Assembly: GCA_041397725.1 (NCBI GenBank)
Contig: JAWKVZ010000001.1
Span: forward strand, 744,001 to 808,000
Direction of reading: 5' to 3'
Source of the DNA: JAGRKR01 sp041397725
GTDB lineage: Bacteria > Pseudomonadota > Alphaproteobacteria > Rhizobiales > Hyphomicrobiaceae
DNA length: 64,000 bases
A program made the position numbers and the translations under genes. Shown one piece after another: positions 32,823-40,884 of the stretch (within the stretch, counting starts at the first letter, position 1; each line of letters opens with the position of its first letter). The notes beneath the pieces were generated by a model. That model was not told the DNA's origin, did no database searches, and saw only the letters and a list, made by a program, of their open reading frames with translations.

Positions 32823-34235
32823 CTACCCCACGACCGGCTTGACGTTGCCGAGCAGCCAGCGGGCGATGGCGGTCATGCGGGCGTCCTCGTGCTGCTGGCC
32901 CATGACCTGCACACCGACGGGCATGCCGCCGACGCCGAGCAACGGCATGGTCACGCAGGGCGCGAACAGCATCGAGCTCGGGAAGTTGAACACGGGGTCG
33001 CCCGTCGGGCGCGCGGGCAGTGGCTTGCCCGGCTCGTCCTTCGGCTGGATCGGCGCGGGGCCGGGACAGGAGAGCGTGATGACGGCGTCGCCGAGGCCGG
33101 CCAGCCGCGCGTGCGTGATCTGCGCCGCCTCGCGTTCGATGAGCAGGGCGCGGTAGTCGTCGACGGTCATGGCCTCGGCCTTGGCCAGCGTCGCCTTGGC
33201 CCGCTCGCTGACGCCCTCGGGGTTGTTGTCGACGAGATTGCGCTGGTTCCAGCGGTTCTCCCAGCCGGTAATCGCCCAGCAGATGCGGCCCGCCTCGTGG
33301 ATCGCCTGCTCCAGGCGCTCGATCAGCGGGTGCTGCTTGCGGCGAAGCAGCGTCACGCCCTTGGCGGCGATCGACTCGAGCAGGTTCTCGAAGGCGGCGC
33401 GGGTCGCGGCGTCGGTCTGTGCCCAGCCGTCCGTCTCGAGCACGACCAGACGATCCGGCTTCTGCGCCGCCGGCGGCGTCCGCGGGCCGGTGAGGCCGAT
33501 GGCGCCGCGATCCCCGCCGGCCCGCGCCGCGATCTCGATCGCCACCTGCCACATGTCCTCGATGGCGTTGGCGTGCACGCCGTGGGTGCTCATGCTGGTC
33601 GCCATGCGCTCGCCACGGTTGATGGCGCCCTGCGTCGGCTTCAGCGCGACGTTGCCACAGAAGGCGGCCGGGCGGATGATGGAGCCGCCCACCTGGGTGC
33701 CGATGGCCGCCGGCATCATGCCGGCGGCGACGGCGGCGCCCGAGCCGGACGACGAGCCGCCGGGCGTGCGCGCGGGATCGAAGGGGTTCGTGGTCGGCGG
33801 CGGATGCGCGCCGCCGAGCTCGGCCGTGGTGGTCTTGGCGAGAATGACCGCGCCGGCCTCGCGCAATGCCCAGACGGCGGCGTTGTCGCGCTTGGGGAAG
33901 TTGCCGCGATAGGCCTCGCAGCCCATCTGGGTCGGCATGTCCTTGGTCTCGAGCAGGTCCTTGATGCCCATCGGCAGGCCGTCGATGGCCGAGAGCGGCT
34001 TGCCGGCCTTCCAGCGCTTGGAGCTGGCGTCGGCGGCGGCGCGGGCTGCGGCCTCGTTGACCGCGGCGAGCGCCTTCACGACGGGCTCGCGTGCCTCGAT
34101 CGTCTCGATGCAGCGCTCGAGGTAGGCGCGCGGGCTGTCCGAGCCGTCCCGGAAGCCGGCGGTGGCGTCGTGATAGGTCAATCCGGCATAGGTGCGGGGA
34201 TCATAGGCTTTGGTCTTCGCCGTCTTCTTGGTCAT
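32823..34235 (-). CDS. Amidase-signature family hydrolase
   Basis: This 470-residue amidase has the Ser-cisSer-Lys triad of the amidase-signature family. The lysine is in GLPMGIKDLLETKD, the serines are in the Gly-Ser-rich ARTPGGSSSGSGAAVAAGM and GTQVGGSIIRPAAFCG. The C-terminal part has the usual FAPCVTMPLLGVGGMPVGVQVMG. The substrate could be a simple amide, an aryl-acyl amide or a hydrolysis product of allophanate type; the sequence does not say. It is not GatA, since no gatB/gatC is near. The ATG at 34235 has GGGAG nine bases upstream. It is divergent from uvrB. Confidence 0.9.
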   Translation of the reverse strand: MTKKTAKTKAYDPRTYAGLTYHDATAGFRDGSDSPRAYLERCIETIEAREPVVKALAAVNEAAARAAADASSKRWKAGKPLSAIDGLPMGIKDLLETKDMPTQMGCEAYRGNFPKRDNAAVWALREAGAVILAKTTTAELGGAHPPPTTNPFDPARTPGGSSSGSGAAVAAGMMPAAIGTQVGGSIIRPAAFCGNVALKPTQGAINRGERMATSMSTHGVHANAIEDMWQVAIEIAARAGGDRGAIGLTGPRTPPAAQKPDRLVVLETDGWAQTDAATRAAFENLLESIAAKGVTLLRRKQHPLIERLEQAIHEAGRICWAITGWENRWNQRNLVDNNPEGVSERAKATLAKAEAMTVDDYRALLIEREAAQITHARLAGLGDAVITLSCPGPAPIQPKDEPGKPLPARPTGDPVFNFPSSMLFAPCVTMPLLGVGGMPVGVQVMGQQHEDARMTAIARWLLGNVKPVVG

Positions 34236-34382
34236 CTGCGCAACTCCCTGGCTGTTTGCCGGGCGCCCGGCGCCCGTTTCGTTTGGCGCGAGTCTAGTGC
34301 AGGCCAGGGGCCTGCGCCAGTCTGTCCGGACAACTTCGGCAGCCCTCTTGAGCCGTACGCTGCGCCGCGCCATAGTCCGGCC

Positions 34383-37091
34383 ATGGCACGCAAACCACGC
34401 ACCAGCGGCACTCCGCGCCCCTCGCGCGGCCGATCGGGAAAGCCCGTTCAACCGCCGGCCGAGACCGCCGCCGGGACCCCGTCGGTGCGCGGCTTCGGCG
34501 AGGCGCCGCAACGTCCGTTCGACCCGGACGGTGCCGCCCCGGCCCTGCCCGCCCTGCGCCGCACGGGCATCCGCCCCGAGGATTTCCATCCCTCCGCCGG
34601 CCTCAACGCACTGCTGGCGCGGCCGGAGGAGCGCACCGCCACGGCCCAGGCCCTGCTCGAGCGCCAGCCGATGATCGCGGCCCATCCCCTGGTCTCCGGC
34701 GGGATGCCCATGTTCATGCCGCATCGCCCGCCGCGGCCGGAAAAGTCCGAGGGCGGCATCCCGCTCGCGATCCAGTCGGAGTTCGCGCCGAGCGGCGACC
34801 AGCCACAGGCCATCGGCGAGCTGGTGAAGGGCCTCGCCGCCCTCGAGCGCAACCAGGTGCTGCTCGGCGTTACCGGCTCGGGCAAGACCTTCACCATGGC
34901 GCACGTCATCGCCGCGACGCAGCGCCCGGCGCTGATCCTCGCCCCCAACAAGACGCTCGCCGCCCAGCTTTACGGCGAGTTCAAGAGCTTCTTCCCCGAC
35001 AACGCCGTCGAGTACTTCGTCTCCTACTACGACTACTACCAGCCGGAAGCCTACGTGCCGCGCACCGACACCTACATCGAGAAAGAGGCGTCGGTGAACG
35101 AGCAGATCGACCGCATGCGCCACGCCGCCACGCGGGCGCTGCTCGAGCGCGACGACGTGATCATCGTCGCCTCCGTGTCGTGCATCTACGGTATCGGCTC
35201 GGTCGAGACCTATACGGCCATGACCTTCTCGCTGAAGCTCGGCGACCGCATCGACCAGCGCCGGCTGCTCGCCGACCTCGTGGCCCTCCACTACAAGCGC
35301 TCGGACGCCGCGTTCACGCGCGGCACCTTCCGCGTCCGCGGCGATACCGTGGAGCTGTGGCCGGCCCATCTGGACGATCGCGCCTGGCGCTTCTCGCTGT
35401 TCGGCGACGAGGTGGAGAGCATCACCGAGTTCGACCCGCTGACGGGCCACAAGGCCGGCGAGCTGCAGCTCGTCAAGGTCTACGCCAACTCGCACTACGT
35501 GACGCCCAAACCGACGCTGCAGCAGGCCATCAAGGCCATCAAGGCCGAGTTGAAGCAGCGGCTCGAGGAGTTGCACGCCAACGGCAAGCTGCTGGAGGCC
35601 CAGCGCCTGGAGCAGCGCACCGTCTTCGACATGGAGATGATGGAGGCGACCGGCTCCTGCGCCGGCATCGAGAACTACTCCCGCTACCTGACCGGCCGAC
35701 AGCCCGGCGAGCCGCCGCCGACACTGTTCGAGTACCTGCCGGACGATGCCATCGTGTTCGTCGACGAGAGCCACGTCACCGTACCGCAGATCGGCGGCAT
35801 GTTCCGAGGCGACTACCGGCGCAAGGCCACGCTCGCCGAGTTCGGCTTCCGGCTGCCGTCGTGCCTGGACAATCGCCCGCTGCGCTTCGAGGAGTGGGAC
35901 GCCATGCGCACCGAGACCGTCTTCGTCTCGGCGACCCCCGGTGGCTGGGAGCTTGAGCAGTCGGGCGGTGTCTTCGTCGAGCAGGTCATCCGCCCGACCG
36001 GCCTCACCGATCCCGTCGTCGAGATCCGCCCGGCCCGCACGCAGGTCGACGATCTCATCGACGAGGTGCAGCAGGTCGCGCGCAAGGGCATGCGCGCCCT
36101 CGTCACCACGCTGACCAAGCGCATGGCCGAGGACCTGACGGAGTACATGCACGAAGCCGGCATCCGCGTGCGCTACATGCACTCCGACATCGAGACGCTG
36201 GAGCGCATCGAGATCATTCGCGACCTCCGCCTCGGCGCCTTCGACGTACTGATCGGCATCAACCTGCTGCGCGAGGGCCTCGACATCCCCGAGTGCGCGC
36301 TGGTCGCCATCCTCGATGCCGACAAGGAAGGCTTCCTGCGCTCCGAAACGAGCCTCATCCAGACCATCGGCCGCGCGGCCCGCAACGTCGATGGCCGCGT
36401 CATCCTCTATGCCGACCAGATGACCGGCTCGATGGAGCGCGCCATCGCCGAGACGAACCGCCGCCGCGAGAAGCAGATGGACTGGAACACGGCCAACGGC
36501 ATCACGCCGGAGAGCGTCAAGAAGCGCATCGCCGACGTGCTCTCGTCCGTCTACGAGGCCGACCACGTCACCGTCGATGCCGGCCTTGCCGAGGGTGCGG
36601 AGCCCCTGGTCGGGCACAACCTCGCCGCTGTCATCGAGGACATGGAGAAGCGTATGCGCGAGGCTGCCGCGGATCTCGAGTTCGAGACCGCCGCGCGGCT
36701 GCGCGACGAGGTCAAGCGCCTGCGCGAGACCGAACTCGCCGTCTCCGACGATCCGCTGGCGCGGCAGGGCGACGTCGAGGATCGCGCAGGCTCCTTCGCC
36801 GGAAAGCGCAAATACGGCGGTGCGCCGGCGGCAGGCCGCAAAGAGCGGAGCGGAGACGCAGGAAGCCGCGTCAAGACCGACTACGAGCCGGTGCAGCCGA
36901 GCTATACGCAGAGCGGCTCGGGCTCGCGCGTGCGCAAGCCGCATCTCGACGAGATGACCGTCGGGCGAACCGAAGTACCGCTCGGCAAGGAGCCGCCGCC
37001 CAAGCCGACGCGCACCATCGACGTGCCCGGGAGCAAGGAGAAGCGCGGTCGCCGCGGCCGCCCCCGCAAGACCGGCCGGCCGGGAGCCTGA
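34383..37091 (+). CDS. uvrB: Excinuclease ABC subunit B
   Basis: UvrB is the damage-verifying helicase-like core of nucleotide excision repair. The Walker A motif GVTGSGKT is at residues 162-169, the beta-hairpin region is YFVSYYDYYQPEAYVPRTD, the DEAD-like box is VFVDESHVTVPQ, and the UVR motif (VIEDMEKRMREAAADLEFE) is near the C terminus. At 902 residues it is much longer than E. coli UvrB. There are about 120 extra residues before Walker A (Pro/Arg-rich) and a basic tail ending EKRGRRGRPRKTGRPGA. Such extensions are known in Hyphomicrobiales. I see no GTTC-N7-GTTC LexA box in the 147 bp upstream. Confidence 0.95.
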   Translation: MARKPRTSGTPRPSRGRSGKPVQPPAETAAGTPSVRGFGEAPQRPFDPDGAAPALPALRRTGIRPEDFHPSAGLNALLARPEERTATAQALLERQPMIAAHPLVSGGMPMFMPHRPPRPEKSEGGIPLAIQSEFAPSGDQPQAIGELVKGLAALERNQVLLGVTGSGKTFTMAHVIAATQRPALILAPNKTLAAQLYGEFKSFFPDNAVEYFVSYYDYYQPEAYVPRTDTYIEKEASVNEQIDRMRHAATRALLERDDVIIVASVSCIYGIGSVETYTAMTFSLKLGDRIDQRRLLADLVALHYKRSDAAFTRGTFRVRGDTVELWPAHLDDRAWRFSLFGDEVESITEFDPLTGHKAGELQLVKVYANSHYVTPKPTLQQAIKAIKAELKQRLEELHANGKLLEAQRLEQRTVFDMEMMEATGSCAGIENYSRYLTGRQPGEPPPTLFEYLPDDAIVFVDESHVTVPQIGGMFRGDYRRKATLAEFGFRLPSCLDNRPLRFEEWDAMRTETVFVSATPGGWELEQSGGVFVEQVIRPTGLTDPVVEIRPARTQVDDLIDEVQQVARKGMRALVTTLTKRMAEDLTEYMHEAGIRVRYMHSDIETLERIEIIRDLRLGAFDVLIGINLLREGLDIPECALVAILDADKEGFLRSETSLIQTIGRAARNVDGRVILYADQMTGSMERAIAETNRRREKQMDWNTANGITPESVKKRIADVLSSVYEADHVTVDAGLAEGAEPLVGHNLAAVIEDMEKRMREAAADLEFETAARLRDEVKRLRETELAVSDDPLARQGDVEDRAGSFAGKRKYGGAPAAGRKERSGDAGSRVKTDYEPVQPSYTQSGSGSRVRKPHLDEMTVGRTEVPLGKEPPPKPTRTIDVPGSKEKRGRRGRPRKTGRPGA

Positions 37092-37097
37092 GCCCAC

Positions 37098-37784
37098 ATG
37101 GGATGCGATGTTCACTTCTACGTCGAGCGCCTGATGGACGGACGCTGGGAGACGGCGGACACGTGGGTGCCACGCCGGAGCGGCGGCCTCGAGGTGGAGA
37201 CGAGCCGGCAATTCTACTCAGCGCGCGACTACGACCTCTTCGCCATCCTGGCCGACGTTCGCAACCGGCACGACTTCACGCCCATAGCCGCACCGCGCGG
37301 CGTGCCGGACGACTGCTGCGAGGAATACCGCCGCGAGGTTGCACTCTGGGAAAATAGCGGTCACAGCCACAGCTGGCTGACGCTCGACGAGATGTTGCGT
37401 TTCGACTGGACCCAGCTCTGCCTGGAGCACGGCTGGGTGACCCCGTGGGGGTGGTTCCGCTGGCTGCACGACGGCGCGCCGGACGGGTCGCTTAGCTGGA
37501 TCGCGGAGGGGAGCGCTTCACGCCATTCGAACGCGGAGTTCCAGCAGGCCCTGGACGTGCTGGGAAGAGAGCGCAGGTATCCCGATCTTCGCGCACCGTC
37601 CAGCGATTACGAAAGGTTCGTCGAGCTACTGGGCGGCTCCAATCCCGTCACGTACATCGAGTGGTTGGTGCCTTATCACGACAAGGTTTCGCAATTCTGG
37701 TCCGCCACCGTGCCCCGCCTGCTCGCCCTCAGCCGGTCGCAGACGTTCGACGACGTGCGCGTGCTGTTCTTCTTCGACAATTAG
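37098..37784 (+). CDS. Conserved protein of unknown function, also found in phages
   Basis: This 228-residue soluble protein starts MGCDVHFYVERLMDGRWETA and contains FYSARDYDLFAILADVRNR, RGVPDDCCEEYRREV and SGHSHSWLTLDEML. The same opening and the DYDLFAILA and HSHSWLTL phrases recur in uncharacterised proteins of phages and bacteria. The MGCDxH start, and the later histidine and cysteine pairs, hint at a metal or nucleotide site, but no function is known to me. It begins 6 bp after uvrB and may be cotranscribed with it. Confidence 0.7.
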   Translation: MGCDVHFYVERLMDGRWETADTWVPRRSGGLEVETSRQFYSARDYDLFAILADVRNRHDFTPIAAPRGVPDDCCEEYRREVALWENSGHSHSWLTLDEMLRFDWTQLCLEHGWVTPWGWFRWLHDGAPDGSLSWIAEGSASRHSNAEFQQALDVLGRERRYPDLRAPSSDYERFVELLGGSNPVTYIEWLVPYHDKVSQFWSATVPRLLALSRSQTFDDVRVLFFFDN

Positions 37785-37823
37785 GGTCGCCTGCCTCGAC
37801 GGTGCCGCTCGCCGCCGCGGGCA

Positions 37824-38177
37824 TCAGCCGAAGCGCGGCAGGCTCAAGAAACGGACGCCGACCCGCTCGTCCTCGCGCCAGATGATCTCGCACTCTGCGG
37901 TCATGCGGTCGAAGCGCACATGAAGCGTGAAGCGATCGGGAAGTCCGGCGGCGACGCCACCGCCACGGCGGCCACTGGCGACGTCGAGGCAGGCCCCGGA
38001 CGCCGAGGTGTTCAACACCTTGCACGGAATGGACATGCGCGACGAGCCGAAGGTGATCGAGCCCGGCGCCGACGTCGATTTGCGGCGCGAGCGGCGTTCC
38101 TCGCCGTCGTCCGCCGCAACAGTCCCGTAGGATGCGGCGGCATTGGCTGCCGCCAGCGAAGAGGTGGTCGATTTCAT
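37824..38177 (-). CDS. PilZ-domain protein
   Basis: This 117-residue protein matches the c-di-GMP-binding PilZ fold in its C-terminal 80 residues: MSIPCKVLNTSASGACLDVA, LPDRFTLHVRFDRMTAECEIIWRED and VGVRFLSLPRF. The NTSASGA stretch corresponds to the (D/N)xSxxG c-di-GMP motif, and RRSRRK at residues 28-33 may supply the arginines of RxxxR. The N-terminal 25 residues look unstructured. It is a single-domain adaptor of unknown target. It is convergent with the phage-like gene. Confidence 0.8.
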   Translation of the reverse strand: MKSTTSSLAAANAAASYGTVAADDGEERRSRRKSTSAPGSITFGSSRMSIPCKVLNTSASGACLDVASGRRGGGVAAGLPDRFTLHVRFDRMTAECEIIWREDERVGVRFLSLPRFG

Positions 38178-38333
38178 TGGCGCCCCGCCTGTTCAGGTCA
38201 TGCTTTTTCGAACGCCAATGCTCAGCGCTCTGTAGTAAATTCCGCGTTAAATCGCGCGTATCCGGGCCGCGATGTCCGGCGGAACGGTTAACCGGCAGGG
38301 ACCGGATCATCGGCCCAAGGGAGACTTGTACTC

Positions 38334-38588
38334 ATGACACTGCCCAACCACGTGCGTCGCCTGTTCGTCGCGGCCGCCCTCGCCTGGGTGCTCTTCGTCG
38401 GTTATCGCGCCTGGCAGGGCTGGCCGCATGTGCCGCTCGACATGTCGCCGAACGATCCGCAGACACGCGCCGCCCTGGCGGCCGCCGTCCGCGCGCACGT
38501 GCTGTGGTCGGCGGCTCTGGCGCTGGTGCCGGCAGTCCTCCTGCTCGTCGTCACCCGCATGACGCGACAGCGGGACGGCAAACGCTAG
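38334..38588 (+). CDS. Small two-helix membrane protein
   Basis: This 84-residue protein has two membrane segments (VRRLFVAAALAWVLFVGYRA and HVLWSAALALVPAVLLLVVT) joined by a 25-residue loop, with a basic C terminus (RMTRQRDGKR). GGGAG lies nine bases before the ATG. No family is recognised. It is divergent from the PilZ gene. Confidence 0.6.
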   Translation: MTLPNHVRRLFVAAALAWVLFVGYRAWQGWPHVPLDMSPNDPQTRAALAAAVRAHVLWSAALALVPAVLLLVVTRMTRQRDGKR

Positions 38589-38606
38589 GAGGAGGCTCGA
38601 TCGGAC

Positions 38607-38752
38607 GGCCTTTCCAGGCTCAGGATGCGATTCACGCTCTCGACGGCTGCGCTCCGCGCTTCCCTCTCGAGCGATCGCAGGCCTTTCACGCTTGAGGATG
38701 CGATTCACGCTCTCGACGGCTGCGCTCCGCGCTTCCCTCTCGAGCGATCGCA
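38607..38752. repeat. 73-bp tandem duplication
   Basis: 38607-38679 is repeated at 38680-38752. The last 58 bases of each copy (from AGGATGCGATTCACGC to GAGCGATCGCA) are identical, and the first 15 are diverged. It fills the gap between the small membrane protein and the vWA gene. Each copy is GC-rich, with internal complementarity (CTCGAGCGATCG). Confidence 0.85.
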
Positions 38753-38873
38753 TCCTAGACTTCACCCGACGGAGGGGGATGATTGCATCGCACACGGCGA
38801 GCCGTGGCTCGGCACTGCATCCGACGATGCGGGCCAGCAGGCGACCGCCGCCGAACCAGGAGGTTGCTCCGTC

Positions 38874-39608
38874 ATGAAGCGTGCCCTGTCTCGCGTCCTG
38901 GCCGTCCTTCTCGTGGCGCTGGCGTCGACGCTCCCTGTCCCGGCGCAGGCCGAGACTGCGGTCGATCTCCAACTCGTCCTCGCCGTCGATGCCTCCGGCA
39001 GCGTCAACGAGACCCGTTTCGAGATGCAGAAGCAGGGCTACGTGGCGGCGTTCCGCCATCCGGAGGTCTTGCGCGCGATCCGTTCCGGACCGCTCCAGCA
39101 GATCGCCGTGACGATGATCCAGTGGACCGGCCCGGAGATGCAGACGATCATCGTGCCGTGGACCCTCATCAAGGATGCCGCAACGGCGCATCAGTTCGCG
39201 AATGCCATCGAGGCGGCGCCGCGTCGGCTGTTTGCCGGCGGCACGTCGATCAGCGGCGCCATCGATTTCGCCTCGGGCTTGTTCGCCGGCAGCGGTTTCA
39301 AGAGTGCCTTGAAAGTCATCGACGTCTCAGGCGACGGGCCGAACAACCGCGGCCACTCCGTCGTGCAGGCCAGGGACCGCGCCGTGGCCAGCGGCATCAA
39401 GATCAACGGGCTGCCGATCCTGGCGCTGGTGCCCGATCTCGACGACTACTACCACAAGTTCGTCATCGGCGGGCCGGGCTCGTTCATGCTGCCGGCCGCC
39501 AGCTACGAGGCGTTCCCGGACGCGGTGCGCAAGAAGCTCGTGCTGGAAATCTCCGACAACCGCCTCGGCCTCACGCCGGTGCCGACGGCCGTGAAGCCGC
39601 GACGCTAA
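38874..39608 (+). CDS. DUF1194 von Willebrand factor A-domain exported protein
   Basis: This 244-residue precursor has a signal peptide (cleavage near VPAQA-ETAVD) and a vWA domain with an intact MIDAS start, LVLAVDASGSVNE. It continues with TMIQWTGPEMQ, FAGGTSISGAIDFA and VIDVSGDGPNNRG, which are DUF1194 features. The domain probably binds a partner through a divalent metal in the periplasm. AGGAGG lies ten bases before the ATG at 38874. It follows the tandem duplication and has no obvious operon partner. Confidence 0.85.
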   Translation: MKRALSRVLAVLLVALASTLPVPAQAETAVDLQLVLAVDASGSVNETRFEMQKQGYVAAFRHPEVLRAIRSGPLQQIAVTMIQWTGPEMQTIIVPWTLIKDAATAHQFANAIEAAPRRLFAGGTSISGAIDFASGLFAGSGFKSALKVIDVSGDGPNNRGHSVVQARDRAVASGIKINGLPILALVPDLDDYYHKFVIGGPGSFMLPAASYEAFPDAVRKKLVLEISDNRLGLTPVPTAVKPRR

Positions 39609-39631
39609 ACATCCGCGCGATCCGGCCGGAC

Positions 39632-39904
39632 TCAGGAGCCCTTGTTCAGGAACTCCTTGGCCTTGCGCTCTTCCCACTTCGGTCCGAGCCAACCGCCGAG
39701 ACCGAAGACGCCGAGTGCGTGCGCGCCGATGCCGATGCCCCAGCCGATCGCCGGCCAGTGCACCCACCAGGATGCGCCGGTGGCGACGTTGACGGCGATC
39801 AGCAGCGCGATCACCAGCACGTAGACGAGGACGTGGATATAGAAGCCCTTCACAGCCTCCACGCGTTTCTGCGCGAGGATGTGCCTGTAGACGTCGTTGG
39901 TCAT
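39632..39904 (-). CDS. 2TM-domain membrane protein
   Basis: This 90-residue protein fits the 2TM domain family (PF13239). A short amphipathic start (RHILAQKRVEAVKGFYIHVL) is followed by two membrane helices and then GGWLGPKWEERKAKEFL. It is a paralogue of the protein encoded divergently at 40236, with the same order: KGFYIHV/KAFYAHV, NVATGASWWVHWPAIGWGIG/NFVDGPELWVHWPALAWGLG. I chose MTNDVYR at 39904; ATGs at 39916 and 39943 are alternatives. Function unknown; in histidine kinases this domain anchors a sensor. Confidence 0.75.
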   Translation of the reverse strand: MTNDVYRHILAQKRVEAVKGFYIHVLVYVLVIALLIAVNVATGASWWVHWPAIGWGIGIGAHALGVFGLGGWLGPKWEERKAKEFLNKGS

Positions 39905-40235
39905 GCGCTGTTCCATCTCTTCCGGGCACGAGCAGGAGTGCAAGCCCTCACCACCCTGCGTTGGATGCTGCCGTTCAAATGGTGATCTGGATCAGCAAAT
40001 TCCAGGGGAGAACCGGCTTTCGCGCGACACGGCACGTATGCGCGCGCAATGCGCTGCCCCATGCTGGCGCAGGACAGCTATGCCCGGGACACGCGCGACA
40101 CGCCAACGGATTGCCATGTTCTGCGGCCACAGGTAATGATGGACTTACAAAATCCCCAGCGCGTTACCATCTGTCCGACAGTGGGCTGCTCCGCTGGTAT
40201 GCACGGGGCGAGAACATGTTTACCGGTGACACCGC
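39905..40235. other. Intergenic region between divergent 2TM paralogues
   Basis: These 331 bp are AT-richer than their surroundings and hold no gene that I support. A good plus-strand promoter lies at 40111-40139. Several short frames here have no conserved content. Confidence 0.5.
40111..40139 (+). promoter_or_regulatory. Candidate sigma-70 promoter of the 2TM gene at 40236
   Basis: TTGCCA (40111-40116) and TAATGA (40134-40139) are separated by 17 bp, giving a leader of about 90 nt before the ATG at 40236. Confidence 0.45.
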
Positions 40236-40631
40236 ATGGATGGCCTTAGAAAACTCTTGATGGCGCAGCAGCAGGTTGCTGACATCAAGGCTTTTTACGC
40301 TCATGTCGTCGCTTACGTCCTGGTCATGAGCTTCCTGGTCGCCGTCAACTTCGTCGACGGTCCGGAGCTGTGGGTGCATTGGCCCGCGCTGGCCTGGGGA
40401 CTGGGCGTGCTCGTGCATGCGGCAGCCGTCTACAATCTCGGTGGCTGGCTCGGCCCCCACTGGGAAAACCGTCAACTTCACAAGGTGTTGGCTCGCGAGG
40501 CAGCCGCGCGGCGCGAAGCCAGCCGGCGGATGCCTGTGGAGGCGGCCAGCACCCCGCGCAGCGAAGCGGTACCCGAGCGCAAGCCCGATCCGGGCAACCT
40601 CGTGCACTTCCCGCGCCCCGGCTCGCGCTGA
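40236..40631 (+). CDS. 2TM-domain membrane protein, paralogue with C-terminal tail
   Basis: This 131-residue protein has the same two-helix unit as the gene at 39632, in the form VADIKAFYAHVVAYVLVMSF, then WVHWPALAWGLGVLVHAAAV and GGWLGPHWENRQLHKVLARE. A 50-residue hydrophilic tail rich in Arg, Ala and Pro is added. It starts at an ATG with GAGAAC-type weak upstream pairing. The divergent arrangement and close similarity point to an inverted duplication. Function unknown. Confidence 0.75.
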   Translation: MDGLRKLLMAQQQVADIKAFYAHVVAYVLVMSFLVAVNFVDGPELWVHWPALAWGLGVLVHAAAVYNLGGWLGPHWENRQLHKVLAREAAARREASRRMPVEAASTPRSEAVPERKPDPGNLVHFPRPGSR

Positions 40632-40884
40632 CGCCGACCGCTCCCCGATCACCCGCCGGTGTCATGACCGCGCGTCCCTGTGTGTCGGACGAGGGGCGGC
40701 GACCGGTGCGTGACGCCAGGGCGCTCGAAAATCTACCCGATCGAGACCCGCCGGCTCCCCCATCCCGACCGCAGCCGGCGTCCATTCCGTAGCCGAAGCC
40801 GAGGTTCGTGCCGCGCCGAGGAACGCGGCAACGGCTCGACTGGGGCCTTTGACGTCGCCCGGCGCCGGTTTTGGCGCAGATGCT

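Noticed and set aside
32823..37211. A 1462-codon minus-strand frame and a 1400-codon plus-strand frame spanning both amidase and uvrB
   Set aside because: Only the amidase (32823-34235) and UvrB (34383-37091) parts have family sequence; the rest of each frame is antisense to the other gene.
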